From positions 6,386-38,029 of the forward strand of contig VHZZ01007706.1 in the NCBI GenBank assembly GCA_009801015.1: DNA of 31,644 bases, read 5' to 3'. The DNA is from Silene noctiflora. Taxonomy: Eukaryota > Streptophyta > Magnoliopsida > Caryophyllales > Caryophyllaceae. The translations under genes and the position numbers were made by a program. This document shows, in pieces, positions 9,543 through 19,727 of this stretch. Numbering within the stretch: the first letter of the stretch is position 1; every line of letters begins with the position of its first letter. The notes under the pieces are model-generated. The model did no database searches. It was not told where the DNA came from and was given only the letters and a program-made list of their open reading frames with translations.

Positions 9543-10602
9543 CTGAAGGAGAAACAGCTCTAGGAGAGGACGCACAACCTGTTGCGCCTCTTCCTGGGAT
9601 TGATTCCTGCAGTATCCAAATCTTTCCGGATTTCTTTCCGTATTTATATTCTTCCAAAACTCTCACCTCGTGATTAGTATAAATAGAGGCCTTCGCCTCA
9701 CACATTCTTTACGCGAGTGTTCGCCTCTTCTCTTCTCTCTTTGCATTCTAAGACCACGTGCTTTTGCTACGACGCCTATGTGCTTGAGCATTCTTAACCA
9801 CGTAAGCCTAGATCATTCTAGGTACCAGTCACGTTTTGCATAGAGCTACCAATTTGACCACTACACCTCAATCAACTTAATTAATCAATCGTTGTTCTTA
9901 AATCCTTTTCAAGGGCATCTTCATTACATCGAGTCAAATTAGTCATTTTCGCTTCGTAAACATGTAAGTCTGAGGGTGTAAAATCCTATTTTTATTTTAT
10001 TTTATGTATTTATAATCATGTAAGAGTCTACGCCGTAAACATGCTTTCAAATCATAGTTTTTTAAACCTTTTTGACGAACTAGCAGGGAAAGACTGTCGA
10101 GAAGAAACGCAGGAGCAGTTGCGCCTTCTGGAACATTCGTAGCATCTGCTACGCCTCTTCCGGAGGCAGCTTATCTGTTGTTGCTCTTCTTCTTCTTCCT
10201 CGAGTACCAGTTGTTTCGTCCCTTGTGTTTTATTTCGTTTTCTTTCATAATTTCCAGTTTTCTTAAATTATTTTCTCGACTTAAACCCCTTATAATCTAA
10301 TATTTGCGGGTTTTTGTCATTTATTTCAAACTCGGATTTTCAATGGTTCGATCTTCCCGTATCAACTCATTAAGATTCGACTTTTGTATATGTGTTTTCG
10401 TTCTATGACGATCTTTTGTTTATGTATTATTTGTTAAATCACCTTAACTCGAGTCTAATGTCAATTAATACACCTAAATTAGTCGATGAACGATAACAAA
10501 CCGCGAGTCTGACTTTCACAGTCAGAATCTAACTCGAGAACAGTCGCACAAGATGATGTGCCTTTTCCAGAGGACGCATCATGTGCTGCGCCTGTTCTGG
10601 GT
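9543..10602 (+). repeat. GC-rich hairpin dimers dispersed in the Tat LTR
   Basis: Three loci (about 9543-9602, 10112-10166, 10543-10602) each hold two adjacent imperfect hairpins of the form GCGCA..TGCGCC followed by a pyrimidine run such as TCTTCC. The cleanest is CGTAGCATCTGCTACG at 10138-10153, with 7-bp arms and a 2-base loop. Others are GACGCATCATGTGCTGCGCC and GGACGCACAACCTGTTGCGC. Related dimers occur at about 5148-5215 and 7094-7165. The copy at 9543-9602 lies just upstream of the TATA box. Confidence 0.7.
9678..9685 (+). promoter_or_regulatory. TATA box of the Tat-type LTR
   Basis: TATAAATA in the context attagTATAAATAgaggcc is a strong plant TATA box. It lies about 75 bp downstream of the hairpin dimer at 9543-9602. 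Transcription would start near 9710. Confidence 0.65.
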
Positions 10603-11231
10603 TGGCTTCTACCTCTGAACTCATCTCATTTTGACGTAGCTTTTCTGTTTAAGTTTTATAATCAATTATTATCCGTATTACCACTATTTCGACATACTTA
10701 ATTTCTTCTATTGTATTTCTTTTGTTTCTTTTTTCCTAAAACCCTTTTAAGCATGTTTATGGTATAGATTCATTTATCCTTTTGTAAATTTTATTTCCTG
10801 GTAATTATTTCGTCTTGCATGATTTATTTATCTGGTTTATTCACATGTAATGATGTAAACATTCACTCTGACTTAATTGCTCATTGAATTTATGTGTTAA
10901 CCGATTTAGTTTAATTCACATGTTAGGACTAATCAATTACTTGTTGCATTGCATGCATATAACGAACAACATATCGAGTACAAATGATTTTCCCTGATCA
11001 TTAGTAGAGGCCGCTATTGAGGCGAGCGGGATTAGGTGTTCTAATAAGAGCTTCCTAATACGTACCCTCACCCCTTACTCAGATATCTGTGAACACCAAT
11101 GTTCATTGGCATCGCGAGAGTCATTCTAGACATGGAATGCTAAGGGTGACGAATTTCTTAGTGTTCATGTCACTACTTTGTGTCATGGCATGAAACGAGT
11201 TATTCGAATGGATCCAATTATCCACAAAAAT

Positions 11232-11244
11232 TGGTGGCGACTCC
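11232..11244 (+). other. Primer-binding site after the Tat-type LTR
   Basis: TGGTGGCGACTCC begins five bases after the LTR end. Plant Tat/Ogre-type elements carry tRNA-complementary sites of the type TGGCG.C. just after the 5' LTR, and this resembles them. Which tRNA is used cannot be decided by eye. Confidence 0.5.
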
Positions 11245-11405
11245 ACAAATGCAGGCTTATTCAAACCATTCACCGGTTTCAATGTCTTTCAAATCGGTAA
11301 CGGCCCATGACGTGCTTTGTCAACACAAAGTTCCGTGGGAGAAGTACCGCCGCTTCAACCTCTCCAACGCGCGGGTGCGCGCGGCGCAGGTGGCCCGTGT
11401 CCTCA
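11245..11405 (+). mobile_element. Start of the Tat internal leader, truncated
   Basis: After the primer-binding site comes a GC-rich leader (gcgcgggtgcgcgcggcgca, 11370-11389) that stops abruptly near 11405, where the DNA turns AT-rich. No gag is seen. It is probably only the first ~170 bp of an internal region. Confidence 0.4.
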
Positions 11406-12771
11406 CACACACTTTTTCATTAACTTTCCATCTGATACCCTTCTTACCTAAAACCTAAACAAATTAATTCTATATCAACTTTTTCCTAAAACTTAATATA
11501 GTTACTCCAAGGCTTGATCAATGGATCATAACTCTCTAATTAATGAAGTAATTTACTTGTTTATCAACTCTTAATACTTTTTATTTTTTGTTGAGTTTTA
11601 TTCAATTAATCAAATTTTATTTATTTGTTAAGGGGTGAAATTAGGGTTTGTTAAGTTTTTATCATACATATATATCTCGAAAGAGTTTCTCCTGGAATAT
11701 ACAGTTTTCCAGAATTTAGCTCCCTAGTGTCGAAACTCAAAAGCTTGCATTCCTAAAAGAATAGCGGAGAAAGACTTCAACGCATTGTTATCCTTAGTGA
11801 GCAAATGCTCACCCGAGTCACCTGTACTGAATTAAACATTCTGTCTATATGCCATATCATTTACCCTCTTTATGTAACTTTGACGCAATTAAACTATTTG
11901 TGAGTTTGCGGTGTGATCAGTAAGTATGTAGTGGTCGGGATAAAGGACACCGGAGGGTGGGGTATACAGTATACCGTATACTGGAGGGAGGGTAAGCTGG
12001 TGGGTAGAAAGGGAATGAGTGAGTAACTGGTTTTGGATTTGTGTAAAAATTAGTATAGATATGCCACCCCGTTCGGGTTACCTTTATTTAACATTAAAAT
12101 TTATTTTCAGTTAAATGAAACTACTTTAAAATTGCATAACTCATAAATTTATCATTAATATATTTTCCTATGACATTTCTTAAAATTAGGATAAAATAAA
12201 TTATGAGACAAATTCACTATTCTCACTATTACGGAGTAATACTTACTTAAATCGATTGGTTAGATCATTATCATATTAATATATCCAATATTATTACAAT
12301 TCTTTTCAGTACTAAGATAATTAATTTTACTATTTAGACATGCAATTTTAAGAGACTTGTATATTATATAAATATATTACATATATGCATTAAATCAAAT
12401 CGAATAATTATGGAATACTATTTTTTTTTTTGAAATCTAGCTTGATTTATTTACTTTTTAATAGTTTTCAAAATATAACATTTATATTATATTTGTATAT
12501 GTTAAATAATTAACATCTTTATACTAATTAATGCCATAAGTGGGACATGTTTATTTTAAGGAAAATCATCATATTCTTGTGTTCTTTAAATTTATACTTC
12601 AACCAAAATTATATAATATTTACACTGGAGTCTCTTGGTCAGGTTTATCACACAGCGCTATCGATTACAACTATATAGTATAATTAATTTGTATAGATTT
12701 ATTTAATTATATTGAAATCCCTTGATTTTCGTATTATATATAGTGTTGATACCAAAGATAAAATCGTAAAT
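11406..12771. other. AT-rich DNA without recognisable genes
   Basis: No ORF with a recognisable product and no terminal-repeat element is seen. A cluster of overlapping small palindromes at 11961-11982 (ggtatacagtatacc, agtataccgtatact) and a palindrome gtgagcaaatgctcac near 11797 stand out, but at this length they can be chance. Confidence 0.6.
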
Positions 12772-12779
12772 AAATTAAT

Positions 12780-13284
12780 GAGTTTTTTTGTCAAAAACTA
12801 CCTAGTATTTACCTCATTTTCATAAATACTACCTAAAGTTTTTAATTTTGCTAAAAACTACCTAATATTTTATACCTTTTGTCGAACACTACCAAATTGA
12901 AATTAATGAGAAAATTCGACAATCTTTTTGCCAAATTAACTAAATTTCTGACAGACAAATAAAAATGCCAATCAAATTAGTCATCATTTCGTCCAAATTA
13001 GCCACAATCTCAGCCAAACTAGTCAAAATTGTAGTAAAAAAATTGAAGTAACTAAGTTACTAGCTAATTATAACAGTTGGTGGTGGTTAAGTATAGTAAA
13101 TATTGTATGTAATATGCCGAAAATAATGTTTTCGAGTTAGAATTTTGTCTAATTTGATCGGAAATTTCAATTAGGTAGTGTTCGACAAAAGTTAAAAAAT
13201 ATTAGGTAGTTTCTCGCAAAAGTAAAAATTTTAAGTAGTATTCATGAAAATGAGGTAAACATTAGGTAGTTTTTGACAAAAAAA
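12780..13284. mobile_element. MITE with long (~120 bp) terminal inverted repeats
   Basis: The left arm (12784-12905) holds tgtcaaaaactacctagtat, tacctcattttcataaatac and gtcgaacactacc. The right arm (about 13165-13280), read on the other strand, repeats the same words in the same order with about 85-90% agreement by eye. The AAATTAAT at 12772-12779 and 13285-13292 is a candidate 8-bp target duplication, although A-runs blur the right edge. The centre is non-coding. Long inverted arms suggest a Mutator-like MITE, but an 8-bp duplication would also fit hAT, so the superfamily is unsettled. Confidence 0.75.
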
Positions 13285-13511
13285 AAATTAATTTGTGAAA
13301 ATAGTAAAATGGATATATAAAAAAGTACAACAATTTATTTTTATGTTACAAGTCATAAGCAAGGTCCATAGCAAGCAAATGAGAATAAGGCAGCCCATCA
13401 CTTTTCTGGGCCAGAATTGTGCACAGAATTGTGCAAAAGATGGGATTTGTGTCAAAAAAAACTCAAACGCGAGCGTTTGGTGTTTGTTAGTCCATTTGTC
13501 TCGGTGAATTG

Positions 13512-13559
13512 TTTACACCTACTTAATTTGAACCATTTACACCTACTTATTTTGAAATG
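13512..13559. repeat. Two-copy 24-bp tandem repeat
   Basis: tttacacctacttaatttga (13512) is repeated at 13536 with one changed base in the first 20. It lies just left of the hAT MITE. Confidence 0.85.
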
Positions 13560-13682
13560 TTTTAGTCAATTATTTTATTTTTTTATTTTAGGACATGGGC
13601 GGACCCAAGGGGGGGCAGGTGCCCCCCATGAAGTTTCAAAAATAAATTTTTATAAGTATCTATAATCAACACTGATTTACCA

Positions 13683-13738
13683 TAGCATAGTTGGTAGGAG
13701 TGTAGAAGTTTTATGTAAGAGATATGGAGTTCGAATTT
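13683..13738 (+). promoter_or_regulatory. tRNA-like RNA polymerase III A/B box pair
   Basis: TAGCATAGTTGG (13683-13694) fits the A-box consensus TRGCNNANNNGG exactly. AGTTCGAATTT (13728-13738) is close to the B box GGTTCGANNCC. The 33-base spacing is normal for a tRNA gene or SINE head. No proper acceptor stem pairing is evident, so this is not a tRNA gene. Confidence 0.6.
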
Positions 13739-13820
13739 TGCCTATCTACACATTTTGATAAATTTTTTTGGATAATTTGTTGGCTATTTCAAATAAATAT
13801 TAAAAACATGCTTGCCATAT

Positions 13821-13874
13821 GATTCAAACCTGTGACTTTCAAATGAATTACCAAATTCTAAACCGTTGAACCAT
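13821..13874 (-). promoter_or_regulatory. Second, opposed tRNA-like A/B box pair
   Basis: On the minus strand TGGTTCAACGG (near 13863-13873) resembles a tRNA D-arm/A box, and GGTTTGAATC (13821-13830) a B box. The order and spacing are tRNA-like and the pair points toward the first one. It looks like a decayed tRNA-derived segment. Confidence 0.5.
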
Positions 13875-14178
13875 TTACATTTGTTGTTAAATTGAGTATT
13901 AAAGTGTATTATATTCTACAAAAGAGAAATATTATTTTTACATATATTTAGAATTTGAAGTATTTTAGAGAAACTATTATCTTTTGAAAAAAAAATATTT
14001 GTATAACCAATTATTATTTCATTCTTTTACTTATATAATAACTAATTTAGGGGAAAAAATTTCAGAATATAAATTTTTTGAAATATGTTCCTTTTCTCCC
14101 TTAAACACGAGTAAATAACGAGTCAAAAAAAATTGGTGCCCCCAACACTAAATTCCTAGGTCTGCCACTGTTTTAGGA

Positions 14179-15479
14179 ATACTTTGATGAGTAACTCGAT
14201 CGTTCACACCCAATTTGGTCCACTTAGCATCCAATAATTGGTATACTCATTTTTCTTTGATCTTTGTGACAAAACTAAAGATAAAAAAAAATAAGAGGAC
14301 GAAGGAAGTATGTCAAAAATTTGGACATTATTAAGTTAGATTGCTCAAATAATGAATTAATTCTAATATGTGCAACAATACAAGTTATTCAATTATATTT
14401 TATCCATTTAAACTATTCTATTTAAAATTGGAATTAAGAGTGGGCAAAGTAACAAATGACTTCCAAAGGTTTGCTCGTTATGTGCAAATTGTCCCCTTCA
14501 TTTTCAATAAGCGTAAATTGGCCCCAAACATTTACCTTAAAGTGCAATTTACCTCCATTTGATTTTTTTTTTTTTTTTTTTTTATTCAATATATAACTTT
14601 TTTTCCCATTTGATTTTTCGTATTTTTTTTCTTTTTAGAATGAACAAATCTACCCCTACCACAGCCCCTTCTACCATTATAGAAAAACCTGTATTTAATT
14701 TATAAATAATGATGAGCTAAAAGGACATATTCTACTAATTAAAATTAGTCATCAAGACAATAAATCGTAATTTTGAATAACATAATCTCTCTTTGTATTA
14801 TGTTATCCTTGTATCTCATTTTTTTTGGAATTTTATATTATAAATAAAAAAAACTAAAATACACCTGGAGACAGATAGATAGATGGGGTATTTAATTATA
14901 GAAATTCTCATTTGTGATAAATACTTTTCGTTATAAGTTTGTGACCTATCAAGTTGCAAGTGGAAGTGTAAGCGGAAGAGGATTTGTAAGAGCAATTGGA
15001 ATGAAAGGTTTTTATCTTGAGTTTGTAAATAAGAACTTTTAAAAAAAAAGTTTGTCTCATTGCATAGTTTGAAAAGAAGAATAAAATTCTTCCCAAAAAT
15101 CAAGAAATTTGTAGACATAACAATATTAATTATGATCTCATTAAAGAACTTTATTTAAAGTTTTTCCAAATTGTTAGTTATTAAAATTGTCAAAACATGA
15201 TAGGGCAAAGGAAGAACTTTCTTCTATTACACTTGCTCTAAGTGGTCATAGACTTGTGACGGTTAGTAAGATTTTCTGATTTAATTATAATTTTCTGATT
15301 TAATTATAATTAATCAAACACTTTAATTTCCTTTACATCATTTAGCTCGTGGCCATTAATGATCTAGCAGAAGAGACAAGGCCATCGAATTTGGCATTTG
15401 ATCCAATCAAACCCTGACAATTTGTGAGTAAATGAATTCAAGGACAATCAAGTATTCCCACATTTAAGCCCACATGATG
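14179..15479. other. AT-rich DNA without recognisable genes
   Basis: Nothing coding is recognised. It holds a T-run at 14562-14583, a stem-loop ataacataa..ttatgttat (14777-14785 with 14798-14806), and a perfect 19-bp tandem duplication (attttctgatttaattata at 15271 and 15290). Confidence 0.6.
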
Positions 15480-15710
15480 TTACTCATCGCTCTCCAACAC
15501 TACAGTTATTGTGGCAATATGCATATTCATGGAGAATAATGCACCGCCCAAATATACGTGTTTGGACTTTACATAATATTCCTCCAAAGTTAAATTTTTT
15601 CTTTGGAAAGTCTGTGTTGACGGTCTCCCAATAAAAGTCAGGCTTCTCAAAAGTTATATTAATGTCCCCCCTCATTGTGTTTTGTACAACTATTTTATTG
15701 AAAACAAATA
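15480..15710 (+). mobile_element. LINE fragment, left part (zf-RVT region)
   Basis: Plus-strand translation from about 15563 reads WTLHNIPPKLNFFFGKS, the hallmark start of the zinc-binding region (zf-RVT) downstream of reverse transcriptase in plant LINEs. Upstream, QYAYSWRIMHRPNIRV fits the same region. A stop codon (TAA) follows at about 15632, so the frame is decayed. The reading is interrupted at 15710 by the mariner element and resumes at 20799. The LINE's upstream limit is unclear; reverse transcriptase itself is not seen. Confidence 0.6.
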
Positions 15711-15835
15711 CTCCCTCCATAACTCAATATATGATGTTTAAGAAAAATTCACACTTATTAAGAAAACTCTTTACGGAGTACTACTCATCATTGCCTTGGG
15801 AATATGTCCTCTGCCTCTTCATACTGCTACTCCTA

Positions 15836-15931
15836 CTAGACCTGGTCAAAGGTGCGGGTCGACCCAGCTAGCCCGGACCCGACCCGCCAGTGGACCCGCC
15901 TTGCACCCGGACCCGTCAGACCCGGACATGG
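15836..15931. other. GC-rich edge of a probable further insertion, lost in the gap
   Basis: At tagacctggtcaaaggtgcg the base composition changes abruptly from AT-rich to Cs and Gs (repeated cccggacccgaccc words) and stays so until the Ns start. Plant genomes hold many small elements with such gggtcgggt-type ends. This is probably one nested in the mariner element, and it would explain why assembly failed here. Confidence 0.4.
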
Positions 15932-16876
15932 NNNNNNNNNNNNNNNNNNNNNNNNNNNNNNNNNNNNNNNNNNNNNNNNNNNNNNNNNNNNNNNNNNNNN
16001 NNNNNNNNNNNNNNNNNNNNNNNNNNNNNNNNNNNNNNNNNNNNNNNNNNNNNNNNNNNNNNNNNNNNNNNNNNNNNNNNNNNNNNNNNNNNNNNNNNNN
16101 NNNNNNNNNNNNNNNNNNNNNNNNNNNNNNNNNNNNNNNNNNNNNNNNNNNNNNNNNNNNNNNNNNNNNNNNNNNNNNNNNNNNNNNNNNNNNNNNNNNN
16201 NNNNNNNNNNNNNNNNNNNNNNNNNNNNNNNNNNNNNNNNNNNNNNNNNNNNNNNNNNNNNNNNNNNNNNNNNNNNNNNNNNNNNNNNNNNNNNNNNNNN
16301 NNNNNNNNNNNNNNNNNNNNNNNNNNNNNNNNNNNNNNNNNNNNNNNNNNNNNNNNNNNNNNNNNNNNNNNNNNNNNNNNNNNNNNNNNNNNNNNNNNNN
16401 NNNNNNNNNNNNNNNNNNNNNNNNNNNNNNNNNNNNNNNNNNNNNNNNNNNNNNNNNNNNNNNNNNNNNNNNNNNNNNNNNNNNNNNNNNNNNNNNNNNN
16501 NNNNNNNNNNNNNNNNNNNNNNNNNNNNNNNNNNNNNNNNNNNNNNNNNNNNNNNNNNNNNNNNNNNNNNNNNNNNNNNNNNNNNNNNNNNNNNNNNNNN
16601 NNNNNNNNNNNNNNNNNNNNNNNNNNNNNNNNNNNNNNNNNNNNNNNNNNNNNNNNNNNNNNNNNNNNNNNNNNNNNNNNNNNNNNNNNNNNNNNNNNNN
16701 NNNNNNNNNNNNNNNNNNNNNNNNNNNNNNNNNNNNNNNNNNNNNNNNNNNNNNNNNNNNNNNNNNNNNNNNNNNNNNNNNNNNNNNNNNNNNNNNNNNN
16801 NNNNNNNNNNNNNNNNNNNNNNNNNNNNNNNNNNNNNNNNNNNNNNNNNNNNNNNNNNNNNNNNNNNNNNNNNNNN
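15932..16876. other. Assembly gap (945 N)
   Basis: An unbroken run of N. It hides the 5' part of the mariner transposase gene and the other end of the GC-rich insertion. Its true length is not known. Confidence 0.99.
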
Positions 16877-19046
16877 CACTTTTTGATCTCAATCAGTTAC
16901 CCTGCGATGAAGAAATAGAAGAGGCACGAGGTGATATTCCTCTATTCATTCATTCTCATTCAACAAATAGCGTAGTTCTTGATATAGGTCAGGAAGACGA
17001 AGCAAGATACAAATACTGGGATCTGAATTTTGAGCAAGTCGATGAGTTCGCTGACGATAATAACCATGAAGAATGGGGAGATGACTTTGATGAAGATGAT
17101 GCTCAAACACAAGAAGGAAATAATTCTACTCATGCTCATGATTCTGGTATTCGTGTCAACTCTGCCTGTCTTTTTCAGTTGTATGTCATCATACATTTGT
17201 GTTGCATTACTTAACCTTGAATCAACCAAGTCAAATGTTTGTCTCGTCTAGTTGAATTGAAACCAATGCTGCTAAAATAAGGGTAGGATTGCAGGTTAGT
17301 CTTGGATTAAAGAGGTCGTCGTGGTACAAGAAATGGATACATTCAGATAGTTGGCTTGTGCACGTCTTTTAATATTAATTCATGGATATACTTGTGAGGA
17401 AGCAAGTCTGGGAAAGTTGCCCCTTGTCTCCTTAACATGTTTCAATAGATATACTTGTGAGGAAGCAAGAATTCATTAAATTGTGTACGAATGAAATTGC
17501 AAATTTTGATACGGCCTTGTTGATTGCCTTGTCTTTTTCGTTGTTCGAAATCTATCGCAGCAATTTGCCACTTTTGAAATCTTAAGAAATTCGTCTTTAG
17601 TTTCGGGGGTTTGTGTCTACGGAATTACTAATTGTACTGAATTAAGTGTCCCACAAATTTTATATACTGAATTGCGGATGTTTTTGTAGTCGTAAAGGTC
17701 GTGAATATACCAAGCTCTTTTCTTTTATATACTGAATTGCTACTGATCTTTGTTGAATAGGTGGTGCTAGGCAGAGAAGACTCGTCCTAAGAGATGAACA
17801 TAGACTACAAGTGTACCAAGCTCTCTTAGAAAGAAGCCATGGAGGAAAATTGAAAAGGCAAACGACTACCGAAGTCTCGAACATATTTTCAGTTTCTATA
17901 CGTACTGTTCAACGAATTTAGAAGCTTGGAAAAAATAATGGAGGCGATGTTAAAATTAAGAAAAAGAAAAGGTGTGGCCATCCAAAACTTCAAGTCGATA
18001 TTACACGTCTTACGGAAATCCATTTAACTCAATAAACAACATTAGTTTCACTATCGAAGGCATTGGGTGTTAGTAATACTGTTTTATATAGACTCATTAA
18101 AGAAGGTCTTATACGTCGTCATTCTAACACCCTCAAACCCCATTTGAAAGATGAGCACAAACGAGCTCGTTTACAATTTTGTTTATTTATGTTAGACCAA
18201 ACTTGTATGCCTAATGAGCCAATATTTGTTGGTATGTATAACGTTCTACCTATCGATGAGAAGTGGTTCTACATGACAAAGAAAAAAGAAAAATATTATT
18301 TTCACTCCATGGAAGCCGATCCGTTACGGACATATCAAATCAAAAATTACATTGGAAAAGTAATTTTAGTTGCTATGGCTCGTCCAAGATATGATTGTGA
18401 CGGAAATGAAAATTTGTTTGGTAAAATCGGAGTGTTTCCCCTAATTACTAAGGAACCTGCTATAAGAAGAAGTCGAAATAGAGAAGCGGGTACATTGGTG
18501 ACAAAATCGATACCATCTGTCACAAGGGAAGTAATAAGGAGTTTTTTAATTGAAAAGGTGGTTTCGGCCATTAAAGCTACATGGCCTATTGAGGATAGGG
18601 GTGGTACAATTTTTATAGAACAAGATAATGCAAGAACCCACATTGATCCCAATGATCGAGAATTTCGACGAGTCGCTTCACAAGATGGGTTTGACATATG
18701 ATTAATGTGTCAACCCGCAAATTCACTGGATTTGAATATCTTGGATTTTGGTTTTTATAGTGAAATTCAATCATTACAACAGAAGAAAAGATCAAAGACG
18801 GTTGATGAGCTAATTGCCGCAGTTGAGAAGTCATTCATNGAGTATCCAACGATAAAGATAGATTTGACATGGATAACTTTACAACTTTGTATGATAGAGA
18901 TAATGAAAATTGAGGAGTCAAACCGTTATAAGATGCCTCATATAAATAAGGCGATAATGGAGAGGTTAGGTATACTTCCTAAGCAAATTGTATGCGATCG
19001 AAGTTTGATAGAAAATGTAACTAACCATTTACGTACAATGCAATGA
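16877..19046 (+). pseudogene. Mariner transposase (DD39D), decayed, one likely intron
   Basis: Transposase cuts and pastes the element at TA sites. The first visible exon (16877-17146) encodes LFDLNQLPCDEE and an acidic stretch; its start is in the gap. GT at 17147 and AG at 17760 would remove a 614-bp intron and keep frame. The second exon holds the helix-turn-helix region (HRLQVYQALLERSHGGKLK, IFSVSIRTVQRI), then the catalytic core: D in PIDEKWFY (18255-18257), D in FIEQDNARTH (18624-18626) and D in DLNILDFGF (18744-18746). There are exactly 39 codons between the last two. It is a pseudogene: in-frame stops at 17919 (TAG), 18033 (TAA) and 18699 (TGA), the last at a place where relatives have Arg, consistent with CGA to TGA decay. 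Otherwise the frame is open to 19046. One N lies at 18839. Confidence 0.9.
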
Positions 19047-19347
19047 GCATTGGGCATATGTTTAACATGTCTTTTGCATTACTTGTACTCCGTATTTTTA
19101 TATGAACCTAATTTTCTTCAATGTCTTTTGCTGTCTGAAAATGTCTGTAGGAAATTATTTGCTAGAGTGCTTTTGAGAAGAGGGTAGTTGGTACAAATTG
19201 ATACACTAATCTGACCAGTAAAGCCATTGTTGGTAGCATTAAAACTCGTCAAGTTCGATGCAAGAACAAACCATGAGGGCTACTGACGATGAGTTAAAAG
19301 AAAATATGCAGTACTAAGGTATGGATGCTAAGACATGAATGTGAAAA

Positions 19348-19432
19348 CAAAACCGAGTGGTTCCGACTTTGGATCAGTTGAGGTAATTGCAAAACCAAGT
19401 GGTTCTGACTTTGAAACCAGTTGATCGAAGTC
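19348..19432. repeat. Two-copy 42-bp tandem repeat inside the mariner element
   Basis: caaaaccgagtggttccgac at 19348 is repeated at 19390 with a few changes, and the downstream cagttga also repeats. It lies 300 bp after the transposase. Apart from this, 19047-19727 holds nothing I recognise. Confidence 0.8.
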
Positions 19433-19727
19433 ATTTGTGGCTTAATCAATCATAATCCAAGACTAGAGAGTAGTAAATCTTAAGAAAAAAAAGGAGTTTC
19501 AGTACTAAGAATAAAAGAAAAAAACAGAGGCTGCATAAACCTACATCGCAACATTGTCCTCAACTAATTTGCTACACTAGACAGACTCTATGGTAGCCCG
19601 AATGAGATAAAAGAACTCCAATGTTAGACTCACAATCCCAATATCTATGCAATCATCTTCACTTGTCCATCACATGGTTTGAAACTAAATCATCAACCCT
19701 ACGAATAAATAAGGAATTCATAAAGGT

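Larger units (their letters stand above)
7969..11226 (+). mobile_element. Tat-type LTR, split by a CACTA element
   Basis: The LTR begins TGTAGATAACTCTGCACC and ends CAATTATCCACA; it is followed within five bases by a primer-binding site. Subtracting the inserted CACTA element and its 3-bp duplication leaves about 2065 bp. A TATA box is at 9678, so U3 would cover 7969-8028 plus 9222 to about 9710. The remainder is R/U5. Bases 10980-11170 hold a block (gaggccgctattgaggcgag, ccctcaccccttactcagat) that I associate with plant Tat LTR ends. It has a polypurine tract on its left and a primer-binding site on its right, which a single intact element would not have around one LTR. Confidence 0.6.
13595..14170. 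mobile_element. Non-autonomous hAT transposon (576 bp) with tRNA-like parts
   Basis: The left end reads CATGGGCGGACCCAAGG and the right end, on the other strand, CAGTGGCAGACCTAGG, an imperfect inverted repeat (12 of 16). An exact 8-bp target duplication, TTTTAGGA, flanks it (13587-13594 and 14171-14178). The CAG..GGC.GACC ends and 8-bp duplication are diagnostic of hAT. It codes for nothing. Just inside the left end is a perfect hairpin GGGGGGCA-GG-TGCCCCCC (13611-13628). The interior carries two opposed tRNA-like promoter pairs, listed separately. Confidence 0.9.

Noticed and set aside
11180-11458. A 92-residue open frame across the Tat LTR end
   Set aside because: It spans the LTR end, the primer-binding site and the leader, so it cannot be a conserved gene.
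12229-12243. Palindrome tattacggagtaata as a MITE
   Set aside because: Such tacggagta words are common in plant DNA and no inverted partner or duplication surrounds it.
13683-13738. A true tRNA gene
   Set aside because: The A and B boxes are present, but no acceptor or anticodon stem pairs convincingly and the segment lies inside a hAT MITE.
14777-14806. Stem-loop ataacataa / ttatgttat as a terminator or small MITE
   Set aside because: It is AT-only with short arms in AT-rich DNA, with no gene beside it and no target duplication.
15709-15781. A tiny Stowaway from tactccctcc to ttacggagtac
   Set aside because: The two ends agree for only a few bases, while the far end at 20796 matches the left end over 27 of 29 bases.
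15796-17214. A very long open frame across the N-gap
   Set aside because: Most of it is unknown bases; only 16877-17146 is supported, as an exon of the mariner transposase.
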